Of a stretch of 64,000 bases of DNA, positions 34,151-45,375 are shown piece by piece. Source of the stretch: Toxotes chatareus (lineage: Eukaryota; Chordata; Actinopteri; Toxotidae); NCBI GenBank assembly GCA_016801885.1, contig CM028882.1, positions 19,361,047 through 19,425,046 on the forward strand. Direction: 5' to 3'. A program made the translations under genes and the position numbers. Positions within the stretch are counted from its first letter, which is position 1. Each line of letters opens with the position of its first letter. The notes below the pieces were generated by a model. The model was not told the origin of the DNA. It did not search any database and saw nothing but the letters and a program-made list of their open reading frames with translations.

Positions 34151-36659
34151 GTTGCAGGAGTCAGAAATAGTGACTGTCAGAGCATGTGATAGAAACATTT
34201 GTCACTGTGAGTAAACCTCCAAGAAATGTTGATACATCTCAGCCCTTCACACAGAGAGGATGAATGAATCTTGACCAACCAAAACAACTAAAATCAGATT
34301 TTTATTCATACGCCTCTGTCCTACTTCATAATCAGTGGTTTAGTGGTTTCCTATGTCATATCTGTCTGAGCTTAGCAAGCAATAGAGAGATTTTACATAT
34401 CAAAGTCTGTTTACAGGTCTTGGGAAGTACTACTGCATATGTTTAAAAAAATAATAAAAATAAAGATTTTTGTGGCTCCAGAGAGAGCTGTGCGAAAATG
34501 CATGAATTCTTGAATAAGTCTGAAAAGTACAAGTTTGAAAATATGCAGGAAAATGTTTAAAAAAGAAGTGAGCTTACCAGAACTCTGTAACATCGGTGCC
34601 AGATTTTGAATATGTGTATAATATGTGGAACCAAAAAGAAGATACCTCTGATTCTGCTGCCAAATTTTATTTTATTTATTTATTTATTTTTTAAGGAAAA
34701 TAAATCATGAGTCCAGAAGTGTTGTAGAAGCGCAATGCTAAATTGGTAGAGTGCTATTTTAGTATTAATGTTAGTCCATATATATCATATGTTACGTAAA
34801 TTGGTAGCTTGATAAATCAGATTAAATAAGTTCTCATAACAGGTAAGCAGCCTTAAGAAGTTGAAAAGAGGGCACAATAAGTGTGGAGAGTCCCATGGGA
34901 AGATAAAGAAATCTCTATGATGGGATCCTGTGATTTAAAAGAGTTTGGGAACTGCTGTTATAGAGATGTATGCACTATTACACTACATATAACTTTCTGT
35001 TATCTGTAGTGTGTAGTTTCTGTCGGGCCTTCTGTGTATTAAAGTTCCATATCTTGAAATACCCTGGTGTAGCAACTGAGCCCTTATTTAAGTGTCACCA
35101 GAGTTACCCTGGCACGTACATTGAGCGCTGTCATGCTACAGTTAGTGTGTGTATTCACGTGCGACTCTGCAGCATAGCGGTCAGGTGACATACTCTAACA
35201 CAGCCTGCCACTCAGGCCTGTGTGTTCTCTGCAGCACCCGGCGTGTACTCCCATTCCCAAGGCTGTGTACGGCTCTGCATATCTGCAACCCCTGTGACAG
35301 TGCCAGTCGCTGTGTGGCTCTGTGCTAATGGTTTCCTTTGAATCATAAATTAGACTTGAAAGAAGGGAGAGAATGAGCACATGATTGAGGACTGAGAGGT
35401 ACAGAGAGAGCGTGATAGATTTTTCTATCATTGATACAGATTGTCTTGCCACAGCGCCTCTATCATGTAGGCTAATTATATTGATTTCGTCCGTCAGTCA
35501 AGTATTTTACCAGAGTGTAGCCTTCGTTGAGTATGCATGTGTGTGCCTGTTGTAGAGAATTAGCCAGGTCACACAAGGGTCTGTCAGAGGACTTTGTCTG
35601 TAATTAAAGACTGTGTGGCAGCAGCATGTTTCCCATTAGGGCACCAGTATCACATCCCAGCCATGTGAATCAGCTTTGGCAGTCTGGCACTCTTGCCCTG
35701 TTTAATAGAGTTTAACAGAAACACTTAGGCTAATTGTTCACGTCCCTGTTTGGATTTGCCTGTAGCAGTGACACTCTAAAGCAGCAACAGTGATCAGGTA
35801 AATAGCAAAGATTAGAATGGTTAAATATCAAGTAATCTTTAAGGTGTACATCAGGTTAAGAATGAAGAAAAAATAGTGTGTGTTCTGAGTTGTTTTGGAT
35901 TACATTTCTGTGGAAAGACCTGCTGCACAGGTACAGGATGCAGCTGTTTTATTGATTGCCTTCAGGGAGATTCTAAGGAGCTGTACCCCCAGTCTGTGGC
36001 ACATTAATGTTCCACAAAATGCTTTTCAGAAAGTACAGTTTCGTCTCATACTGTTTCTTACGCTCAACCCTCACCGTGTCTACCTCACATGCTCTTTAAT
36101 TCTCTCTCCCTGTCTTTGTCATTCAGCTGGCTGTGCTCCATCTCTCCAGCCCTCGCTTTGTCTCTAGTCACCATTGTCTGCAATGTTACCAGGGGTACTT
36201 GAATAGCAAATTTGAAGGGCTTAAAACTAATGAGGACATAATGACATGAATACTAGTACATACAGTACTAACTGTGACATAGTCAGATGTGTAATGAGCA
36301 CTGGCTGGAGGCAGAGAGGGGATGTGGCTCCCTCCTGCAGCAGTGAGTTGCAGTCAACCTGCCTCAGGACCTGCTCACTCCCTGACACTGCATGGTTTGA
36401 GTGGGTAAAGTTTATGCCCACTGTAGACAACTGGAGAAGGAGAGGGATTTTGCTCCTTTCTGCCATGGCAGCTGACGCTCGTGTCCTAAATGAGGTTAAT
36501 TATCTCTGGACAGGTTAAAGTGTGATGACTTGGTGACACATGGGTAGAGAGTGATGAAGAGAGAGGTAGACCTACACAGCCACTCTCCCAAGACAGGCTA
36601 TGTTTTCTGCTTTGTGTGTTAATAAATGGGCAGACTGTGGATGAAAATGTTTTTGTTTT
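34151..36659. other. Non-coding sequence, no gene seen
   Basis: A (TTTA)n stretch lies at 34,665-34,692. Near 34,945, agtttgggaactgctg resembles a lone decayed hAT-type end. No supported exon. Confidence 0.5.
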
Positions 36660-36779
36660 TCTCTCTGTGTTAAAAAGCCCCTATTAAAAGCCACTTTGGC
36701 GGCTCTGTGGTCATTTGCTACATCTACTTTTGGCCTCATGCCACACAATTTACGACATTTCTGTGGGGCTGCATGGTTA

Positions 36780-36781
<2 letters not shown>
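36660..36781. promoter_or_regulatory. Candidate conserved non-coding element
   Basis: A unique block with words such as ccactttggcggctctg, ttggcctcatgcc and atggttaattg, directly before a long TG microsatellite. It reads like regulatory sequence. Conservation is not testable here. Confidence 0.18.

Positions 36782-36827
<46 letters not shown>
36782..36827. repeat. (TG)n microsatellite
   Basis: Twenty-three perfect TG units, seen directly. They create a Thr/His run in the minus frame at 36,572-37,018, which is not a gene. Confidence 0.97.
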
Positions 36828-36829
<2 letters not shown>

Positions 36830-36978
36830 CTTTTGCATGCTCTTATGCGCTTTAGTATATTTCTCTTTAAATAACAGTTTCTTCTGTACAATTCCAAATA
36901 CAAATACATTCCAAATTAATATCAGGTTTACTAAAATATCTCCATACTGCCACAAAAGAGTACACCACACTCTATGAT

Positions 36979-37022
36979 CTATAAACAAAAGATCTATTAA
37001 CATAAGATCTATTAACAAAAGA
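36979..37022. repeat. Short tandem repeat, about 15-base unit
   Basis: Three imperfect copies of an agatctattaacaaa-like unit, seen directly. Confidence 0.75.
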
Positions 37023-37081
37023 GATTTCTTAATATTGTGTATTTTTCTTTATGTTGTTTATTATACAGAGTTCATACAAAG

Positions 37082-37140
37082 TAGGGCTGGGCGATATGGC
37101 TAAGTTTTATTTCAAGATTGGGGTTGAGTAACAATTTTAA
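37082..37140. mobile_element. Truncated hAT left end
   Basis: TAGGGCTGGGCGATATGG at 37,082-37,099 matches the left terminal repeat of the complete element at 21,845. The sequence diverges soon after, and no right end with the CGCCCAGCCCTA motif appears downstream. It is a fragment or a member of a sister subfamily. Confidence 0.65.
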
Positions 37141-39118
37141 TCAAAAATGTATTTTTTAACCTGAAAGACTAAAACTTGTCTGAAACTTCCACATTTTAGG
37201 ATTTAATGTGCATTACAGTTACAGTATATTAAAAAAAGTACAGTTGTGGACTGCTTCAACTAAACAGAGCACTGTCCTCTTTAATAGCCATTTTCAGCAC
37301 ACATACAGTAGTAGCTTCTGTTGTTTGTGTTCCTTAACTGGACTGGACATCAGCCAGACATCTGCAGCTCGCTAGGATAAAGTAGAATCTCCACTTGGTT
37401 GAGTTGACTGCGGTGGCTTTGTTACCTCGTTGCCAAACACAAACAGAGAGCAAAGATGAGTTTACACAAATGTTTTTCAGCCTGTCCCAATCAACTGTTT
37501 TTTGACTATAAGTAATGTTTTTGTGCAAATTGTATTAACTTAATTTTAACAATGTAGACATTTTGTACATCATGCAAAAGCATACATTTCTTCTTGTTTC
37601 TTTAATGTGATGGATTTGCTGCTTTTCCCTGTTTTACACAAATAAAAACTTTAGTAACTTTAGGTTCTGGATTGTTAGTTGTAAAAAAAACACCCCCAAA
37701 ACATTTGACTATGTCACCTTTGAAGACATTCTGTACGGACATTTTTCACTGTTTTTTTTGACATTTTAGGTTCTTGCAAAGTGGTCATTTGTAGTTATAT
37801 ATTCTCTGACATTTGATGTTTGCCCTTCAAAGCGAGCCACTTGGCAAGGCTCTTGGCTTTTTTGGCTCTGCTGGCACATCTGTCATTTTTAGTATTTTAA
37901 CCTGTCCAAATGTTGTTGTGATTTTAGAATGTGGACTGACAGCCTAAAATGCCAGTTCATGAGTTGCAGCAAGTGTGGTAAAATGATTTTGCCCTTGAGT
38001 TTATCAAACTGAACATGATGTGTGGTAAAATGCTACTAAGGTACAACAACACTAACGTGTTAACAGGAGCCCTTGGTTCTTAAACACTCACAACAAAACT
38101 TTCCTGTATTTGGACTGTCTCAGCTTACTATATGTACATTGTTTGCTCCAGTTGTCCATCCCAAATGACACTGAAGCTAACATAAAAGCACTCTGCTTAG
38201 TGTCATCTCTGCAAAAGACTTGGCCGTTAAATTGGCTAAATAAGTGCAGTTTGATGTTTACTTTAAATGAAATTTCCACTCAGAATCTTTATGAGGTGGA
38301 AAAACCGGAAAAACAGTTTACATCTTTCAATTAAATTACTATTCCAGCAGGCTTATTTGTGTGTGTGTGTAATATATCAGGTTGGCTTCTAGTTAGCACC
38401 TGAAACTTGAATTCACAAACACATGTGAACACGTGTGAGTTATTGCTGAATTTCTCAGAAACACTAAATGCCAGTGAAGACACATCCTGTTTGTCCTGGG
38501 TGATCTGGTTATGTCAATAGACTGACCACCACATCCTTTAAGAGAGATGCAGAGATGCTTTTTTTTTTACATGCACACACTCACAGATGCACAGAGAGAG
38601 AGAGAGAGGTCCATGTCAACTTATATGGTACATAGCATTATATAAAGCGCAGGGTCTGTGCTCAGATGTTATTGATATGTGTAATCATGGAGTGTCCCAC
38701 ACTAATGGAGGAAGAGTCAGTGCCTCTCAGGAAGTCTGGCCTTTTGAAATGTCACAGTCGTTTCAGAGGACGATCCTTTAAAAGAGAAGATTTCAGTCCT
38801 TCGTCTTCCTCTTGTCTTTTCTCCCCTTTTTGGGTCTATGTTCTCTCTCTTTGCACTGCAGTTTTCATTGTTCGTCCTCGCTCTTTGAGTCCATCTCGAA
38901 GCTTTGAAGAATGTCACAATGTGCTTTTTGATTCTAGCACAGGTAATAGGGAGCAAAACTGCACTGTGGCAGTTAAAGGTGCAGTGTCACACCTTAATAG
39001 GTTATTCATATTTTTTTGAATGCGTGCAAACAAATCGTACAATTTAAAAAATACAAATAAATAAAAATAAAAATTCTTATGATATTATATATTTTTGTAT
39101 GTAAGAAACTGGCAAAGT
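37141..39118. other. Non-coding sequence, no gene seen
   Basis: Simple AG repeats occur near 38,596. A pyrimidine-rich part lies at 38,790-38,850. No supported exon. Confidence 0.5.
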
Positions 39119-39126
39119 CAGCAAAC
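39119..39126. repeat. 8-bp target site duplication, left copy
   Basis: CAGCAAAC directly precedes the left end of the hAT element. The identical word follows its right end at 39,460-39,467. Confidence 0.85.
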
Positions 39127-39459
39127 TAGGGCTGTAACAGTTATTTAGTTTGATTAATCTTCCAGTTATTTTCTCCCTTAATTTATTTATCAGTTTGTCT
39201 ATAAAATGTCAGCAAATGGTGAAAAATGCCCGTTATAATATCCAACACCCTAAGGTCACTTGTTAAAAAGTCTTGGTTTGTCTGACCATTTATCCAAAAC
39301 CCAAACTATTCAGTTTGCTATTATGAATAACAAAGAAAATCATTAAATCCTCATATTTGAGGAGCTCAAACTGGTAAATGTTCATTGTTTTTTCATTATT
39401 AAATTAGTTGATGATTGATTTTCTTTTCATCAATTGATCACCTAGTTGTTGCAGCTCTG
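39127..39459. mobile_element. Non-autonomous hAT element (MITE), 333 bp
   Basis: The left end is TAGGGCTGTAACAGTTATT and the right end is AGTTGTTGCAGCTCTG, imperfect terminal inverted repeats. Identical 8-bp duplications CAGCAAAC flank them. The body has tctataaaatgtcagcaaatggtgaaaaatg-like words known from a widespread teleost hAT family whose ends read AGGGCTGCAAC. There is no coding capacity. Internal mismatches show an old copy, although both ends and the duplication survive. Confidence 0.88.
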
Positions 39460-39467
39460 CAGCAAAC
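39460..39467. repeat. 8-bp target site duplication, right copy
   Basis: CAGCAAAC, identical to 39,119-39,126. Confidence 0.85.
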
Positions 39468-41029
39468 ATTTTCTGTCTGTCTTATCAACTGTACATTTTT
39501 AGCTATGGGAAACAAACATTACACTTGGGAAACTATATTTTTTTTGGTAGAACCATACCCTTTTTTCTAAGAGTGTGCAGCACATAGTTCTCCCATCCTG
39601 TGCCAGTGGGACCCAGCTGATATGAGTCTCATACACTTGACCTTAACATAAAACCTTTAAACACTCAGACAGGGAGTGAAGTGCTTTGCTTCACCAAAGG
39701 TCACTCCCACAGATTTCTCCCACTCTGGTGCAGTGCTTGGCAGCAAGAAGGAAAAAGGATGAACCCAGCAGGCTGCCGCTTTATGACCTCAGGCCGAAAA
39801 CATTCCTGCACAGAAAAAAAGCCTTGATCTCTCTTTACACTATAGTCTTAAGCTTGTAAACGCTTAATTTGGCTGACGGCAGATGTTTATAGTTGTTAAT
39901 GTTTAAGTACAGTTAATCAACTTTGACCTGAGTGATCTCTGTAACTGATTCAGATATGGATCGTCTTTTTAGATAAATTAATAGTATATAGGCCATTTTC
40001 TTGGTGTGTGTGAGTGTAGCCCTGAAAAATGCTTAATTAAATCTTATATAAAAATGACATGTATGTTCACATACACATTAGTATCCCAGTTATGATCAGA
40101 TTTTTGGAGCATCCCATGTCTCTGCTCTCAGAATACTGGATAAGCGCTTACATGTGTCTGAGAGCTACCTGGGTGATAACTGGGGCATGTGAACACCTAT
40201 TCCGGGTTTTTGATTGTAGTCTATATATCCTTTGATGGCCTACATTCTGAAATGAAAGTGAATACATGATCAGTCATTGTCACCTGAGCTGAATCAGAGA
40301 GATTCAGACGTGTCTTGTCTCGTCGTGTTCAATTCATGTGCTAGTTGACGATGTATGTGTTCTGTGTTGTGTGATGTTGCATCTCTGCTCTTTTTCTCTC
40401 AAGGTTGTATTATCACAGCTCTCTTGCTTGTTTGTGTTTTGGATCTAACTTCTGAAACCTGGATGATCAAATCATGTACACAGGGATTTGAACAACCAGG
40501 TTAGTCTCTGATCCTTGTAAATATTATATTCTGAATCAACCCATCCTCCTAAAAAATTGTGTTTATTTAAGTATCTTCATTTTGTGACTTGACATATATG
40601 TTCATGAATTAAAAAAAAAAAAGAGTAAAAAGTAAAAAAAACAAAACAGGCTAATACCACATTATTAGTCTGCATGTAAAAATGGGTTTAGGTGTTAACA
40701 ACATCAAGAGGAAGGGACGTTGACACAGAGCCTCATCATGTGTCACAAATTAATTTAAACTCTGGTCTGTTGGCCTTTGAGATTCTGCTTTTTCCAATCT
40801 GCACATTTATAATCTGTGTGACCTCAAATGTGACTGGCTCAGTCTCTTCTGCTGCCTTTGATTCAGTCAGGCTCACGCTACGCTCCTCTTTCATCTCCGT
40901 CCCCATCGCTTGCTTGTTTTGTCTCCCAGCTGTAGCAGTGTGATGAGATGAGCACATGCAGCGTCGCTGTTTACAAAAATGACTGCTAACCTGACATTCA
41001 ACTGTCCATCAGGTGCCTACATGAATTCT
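39468..41029. other. Non-coding sequence, possible diverged repeat
   Basis: At 40,060-40,215, words such as ggataagcgcttacatgtgtc and tgataactggggcatgtgaac resemble a fish interspersed repeat I cannot name. Nothing else is recognised. Confidence 0.4.
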
Positions 41030-41560
41030 TTTTACCCCCCATTCTGTCTTCCTGCCTGTCATTTTTTTCTTTCTCAGTCTCCAGCCTAACATGCCTTTCT
41101 TCTCCTAGTGCTTCGACTCCTCTTTCTCTCCTCCTCTTTCATCCTTTCATCAAATCACTCCGCCTCAGTCTTCCACAGCTATCAGAGATGTCAGCTTTAA
41201 CTGCACTTCCTCTTCTGTCTATTTCTTTCTCCTTTACCTCCTTAGCTCCTACCTCTCCTCTCACATTTCTTGATCCCACTCTCCTGTTTCGAGTAAACTG
41301 AGCAGTCGCCTCAGATCTTGTAACGTATCAGATTGTTTGAACTGGAAACAGCTTTTTCTCCTCCCTCGTGTTTCCTCCCACCACACTATCGCATTTATCT
41401 TCATCCTCCACTCATCCCATCCTCCCTGTGTGCCTTTCTGTCTCTTCTTTTGCCTGTTTCATGTTGTTCCATCTCCTGTCTGTGTCGTTTATCTTCTTCC
41501 TTTTCTCCCGCTTTGGAAAACTATTCTTTTTCTCTTTTTTTTTTTAACTTGAGATTAATG
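41030..41560. repeat. Long pyrimidine-rich tract
   Basis: Over 500 bases the plus strand is strongly biased to C and T, with many CTCCT and TTCTC words. The Ser/Phe/Leu-rich plus frames at 41,333-41,668 arise from this bias and are not genes. Confidence 0.75.
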
Positions 41561-42364
41561 TATCTGTCCATCTGTCATGATTTGTCAATAAGGTTTAAGT
41601 GTATATACTTTGAGGACTGTTATCTGGATATATTCATCTACTCTCAATTCACAACAGTGGAAGTTTAAAGCAAAGTATTTTTCACCAGATATTTGATGCT
41701 CAGAGTGTGCCAAAAGATGTGATTCTGTCCTACTGCGTTTTAGAGTTGAAAGGCCTTCGTTGTGTGGGCCAGGGGCCTAACGTGGTGGAAAGGACCCCTT
41801 CTATTTTTTTAATCGACAGAAAGCCTTGCTGTTCTCGCTAGCTCTCCTCTCTTCCCCTACTGGGTAGATGAAGACCTTCATCTCTCTATTCATCTCTCTG
41901 TGATGCAGCAGGAGTCTATATTTTCCTGTTTTGCTCTTCATCCCCCTCTCCCTTATTTTCCTCTTGTCTTCTATTGCCTTTATCCTGTCATGGTCATTTA
42001 TTTTATATTCATTTTTTCCCCCGTGGCAAAAAAAATCAAAATGTCACTACATCGACATCCTGAGCTTGCCAACCCACACAAACCTTGCACTAGAACGCCC
42101 ACTTTACTTTAAAACACTGAGGCCTGGAATCATATGAGATGGTAAATGTTTTGATCCATACAAAATGCCCTCTATGAAAGAGAAGTAATTTGTTGTTTGT
42201 TTCACAGCTTGTCTCTCCCCAAAAGTGATGCTTCCTCCGTTTACTGAGGCAGAACCCAGTTAACACAGAGACTGAGTTTTAATTTCCCCTGATCCTCCAT
42301 CATTTAACTACTCATGTAGCCTGTCGCCAGTCTTGATTTGCCAGAACAGAATTGACACTAAACG
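41561..42364. other. Non-coding sequence downstream of the minus-strand exon
   Basis: No supported exon. The 42,180-42,360 part is non-repetitive and could be regulatory, but evidence is weak. Confidence 0.45.
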
Positions 42365-42386
42365 TAAAGAAAGCTGAACGCCCCTT

Positions 42387-42410
42387 TTTATTTCAAAATG
42401 TATGTTTATT
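42387..42410 (-). terminator. Two polyadenylation signals
   Basis: Read on the minus strand, AATAAA occurs at 42,405-42,410 and again at 42,387-42,392, 49 and 67 bases past the stop codon at 42,459-42,461. Cleavage would be expected at about 42,360-42,390. Confidence 0.5.
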
Positions 42411-42458
42411 TCTGACTGGCAGACATGCAATTACTACAATAATTTGAAAAGTCTTATA

Positions 42459-42725
42459 TCATCCTAATAAGCCAAAATGCATCTGGGCCATCATGGCTCT
42501 GCTTCTTAATAGAAAATTCAGGTATTTTTGAACCTGGGTCTCATTCTCATAATTGTGAATATCCTGACTTGTTTTCTTTAACTTGCGTAACATTTCCTGA
42601 ATATCTATTGGGGGCGGTGGTTCAGGTGGTACAGCAGGTTGTCCACTGGTCCCTGGGCTGGTGTTTCGCTTGTCAAACCCAGTCACTAGCTTGGATAAAT
42701 GGAAGGGTTGCATCAGGAAGGGAAT
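42459..42725 (-). CDS. Candidate last coding exon, protein not recognised
   Basis: On the minus strand, a partly pyrimidine-rich stretch ends in an AG acceptor (complement at 42,726-42,727). It is followed by about 88 codons and a TGA at 42,459-42,461. The peptide opens IPFLMQPFHLSKLVTGFD, has a Pro-rich linker (PPEPPPP), and then a charged, probably helical C-terminus (IQEMLRKLKKTSQDI, VQKYLNFLLRSRAMMAQM). The composition is far more protein-like than other frames here, and two AATAAA signals follow closely. The frame is open upstream of the acceptor to 42,794, so a slightly longer exon is possible. Upstream exons should lie at higher coordinates, but I could not find any with confidence. 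There is no poly-A tract after the signals, which argues against a retrocopy. I do not recognise the family. Confidence 0.5.
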   Translation of the reverse strand: MPFLMQPFHLSKLVTGFDKRNTSPGTSGQPAVPPEPPPPIDIQEMLRKLKKTSQDIHNYENETQVQKYLNFLLRSRAMMAQMHFGLLG

Positions 42726-42799
42726 CTGCGTGTGTGGGTATTTATGAGAATAAGACCCAGATTGAAAAATACCAGAACTGTGTAGCAAGTACACAGGTA

Positions 42800-43379
42800 G
42801 AGGTAGAGGGAGCCATGTAGTGATAACAGAGTTAATAGTGAGATGCTACAGAGGTTGCACATTTACTCATATTGTGATAGAAAAGAGATCATGGTGTTTA
42901 TGTCGTGATCTGCTTTCTCCTCTTCGACCTCTTCTCACATTATCACATCACTCCAAAATACTTAGCCTTAGACTGTTTGCCCTGACTCACCAAATGCAGT
43001 TTTGCTCCTTTGCCTCCTCTTTTTCCAACGTCCCTGTCCCTCTCTGGTTTTTAAAATGTTGCTCTGTCACACATCAGCTGAAACCCCTCTTTACTTATAC
43101 GTTTTTAGCACTTTGCAGTGGCAGTGGGAGTAGAAGCAGAAGCAGAGGTATCATCAGATTTACCATAGTTTTGTCCTGGCACATTTTTGTGTTAATGGAA
43201 GGGAAAGTGAGTCAGCGAGCATGAAGCATGAGAGGTGAGCTGAAGTAAAGTGTAGTGTGGAAGAGCTGAGGTCATTAAGACACTTTGTATTCAGTTTTTT
43301 GAAAAATACATCTTTATTTTTTCATCATGTGCGGCGTTTTGTTGTGATCCTCTCATCTAAAAGCTGAAAGGCACGGCTG
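42800..43379. other. Non-coding sequence, possible intron of minus-strand gene
   Basis: The 134-codon plus frame at 42,820-43,224 lacks domain or splice support. Nothing else is recognised. Confidence 0.45.
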
Positions 43380-43700
43380 TTAACCTGTACTCTCATAACA
43401 ATTAAACAACTCCCAAAACTCAGAATTCATAATTAAGCAAATCACTTGTCTGATTGAGTAATTAAAATGGGCTGTGTTGTTCCTTTCCCCCAGAAGAGTC
43501 AAAAAAGCTGTTTGAATTAACTAGCGTGGGCCTCTGTAATAAAATAAACATTCACTGCGTCAGACTGTATAATACGGAGTGAATTTCTGTATCATGCTGT
43601 ACAATACAATATGTAAATATCGCCTTTGTGAAGCTGTTAATGGTCAGTTTGTGGTGAGAGCTTTTGAATCAACTCTCTGGTGATTTGTGAGGCTGGAGGG
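43380..43700. promoter_or_regulatory. Candidate conserved non-coding element
   Basis: A 300-base unique block with several TAATTA/ATTAA motifs (for example ataattaag and gtaattaaaa) and isolated CpGs (tgcgtcagac, tacggagtg, tatcgcc). It reads like a developmental enhancer, but only by composition. Confidence 0.22.
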
Positions 43701-45224
43701 TGAAGCGATTACTAGATTGCATTACATTATATGGTGTTCCTGTTATGTTGAACAAAAACACAAACAACTCACAAAATACAATGAGATACAGCACAGCTTA
43801 TGAAATGCGAAGTGACTCAAGCCCCCTTAATGTCTCACTGTTTTGCTTTATATTGAGTGGTAACAGCAAAACACAATGTAATATGAACTGGTTTAACAAA
43901 AGGGTCGGTTACACTAATATTAAAAACAAAACAAATAAAGAGAAGTGCAGAGTAACCTAAACACCTTACCGTTACATACATAGCTTACATAAATTAACTC
44001 AGCCATCCAGCTTGAAACAATAGAACCTGATGGGTCTAAATGGATGTGCTGACACTAGACTATTACCATTTCCCTCCTGTCCTAATTAATTGCATGGTGA
44101 AAAGCTCCCCTCCGACTCTTGTCTAAAGCCTGACACTTTGTTTGATGTGTGTGACTTTCCCTTGTTCTCGGTTGGATCCCATCCATTGCCGTGCTCTGTA
44201 ACTTCTGGGCAGGGTAGGAGTGCTACACACACACACACACACACGCAAAAAAGAAAGAGCTTCTGTTTAAGCTGGGAACTCGTGCCTGGCCTCCCTTCTG
44301 CTGCTAATTGCCTTGTTTCCCATCTGGACTATCTGGCACGAGTAGCTCTCTTTCTTTTCTTCACCCTTCTCCCCAATTTTTCCTCTGTTTACTATTAGTT
44401 GTACGCCTGTGCAGTCTGTAAAATAAACTGCCACTAGAACTCTTCATCTCCCTTTCCAAAGGTAAGAAGATATGCAACACTGACATTTATCACTCACGGT
44501 GCTGGTGATACAATGCTGTTCTCCTTTATGACTTCCTGGATCTACAGGTCAACATTTCACTGCATATGAGAATGAAAATTAGTGTGTGATAATGTGTGTG
44601 TGCAATTGTTTGTACGTATTCACACAGAACACACGGATTCATTTAGTTTCTATGCTAAAAATCTATTTATCTCTCACTTTCTTAGGAGCAGTGTCCAAAA
44701 CATTGTGGTTGCAGCTTCTTATTTTTAACCAGCACTGACTGTCTCTTTCACCATTTCACAATCACTGCTGGTGGCAGTTAACATTAATCCTGTGAGTACC
44801 TTGATGATAGTCCAAAATTAAACTTGCCTGTTGAGTGGTTAAAGTGCTTTGTGTAGCCGGTGTCTGTACTGGGCCAAAGATTTTGAGGGATGAACCTCAC
44901 CTCCACCCTGCAACGTCACTGCACATCCATGAATGAACTCAGTGTTTCTGTTCCCTAGCAGAGAGATACCTCTTCTCTCCAGTATATTGCCTCACTAATT
45001 TCGAGTTTCACACTCCAGTTAAACTTTCATTCATATCAAATCAGTAATTTAAGCTTACAAAGTTAATAGTTTTGAACGAGGGCCTCCTTTATTTAGATCA
45101 TGCAGCTTGTGAAAAACAAGGTGTGTCTACAGGGCTACAGCTGCTGTTTGATATTTGATATCTGATTTCTGTCCCAGATACATACAACACTGGTTTGTGA
45201 TGACAGGAAATGTAAAAGGTTTCA
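43701..45224. other. Non-coding sequence, no gene seen
   Basis: A CA microsatellite lies at 44,225-44,244. No supported exon or transposon. Confidence 0.5.
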
Positions 45225-45375
45225 TAAACCAGGTAAAGGTTGTTTTACAACACCGTCACTCAGCTCCGCTGGCATTTATCAAGACGCCCCAAAACAGACG
45301 GCATAGTGACCTTGGGGTTATGGGGCTGACAATTAACCGCAACGTCTCTGGATAAAGTCTGAATGGAGACATGGA
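45225..45375. promoter_or_regulatory. Candidate conserved non-coding element
   Basis: A unique, CpG-retaining block (aagacgccccaaaacagacgg, gacaattaaccgcaacg) in AT-rich DNA. Its 66-codon frame has no domain. A regulatory element is one reading; conservation must be tested. Confidence 0.2.

Noticed and set aside
34735..34765. tRNA-like 'ctaaattggtagagtgc' word
   Set aside because: Only a degenerate A-box resemblance, with no B box, cloverleaf or SINE body.
36572..37018. 148-codon minus-strand frame
   Set aside because: Its core is a Thr-His run translated from a TG microsatellite.
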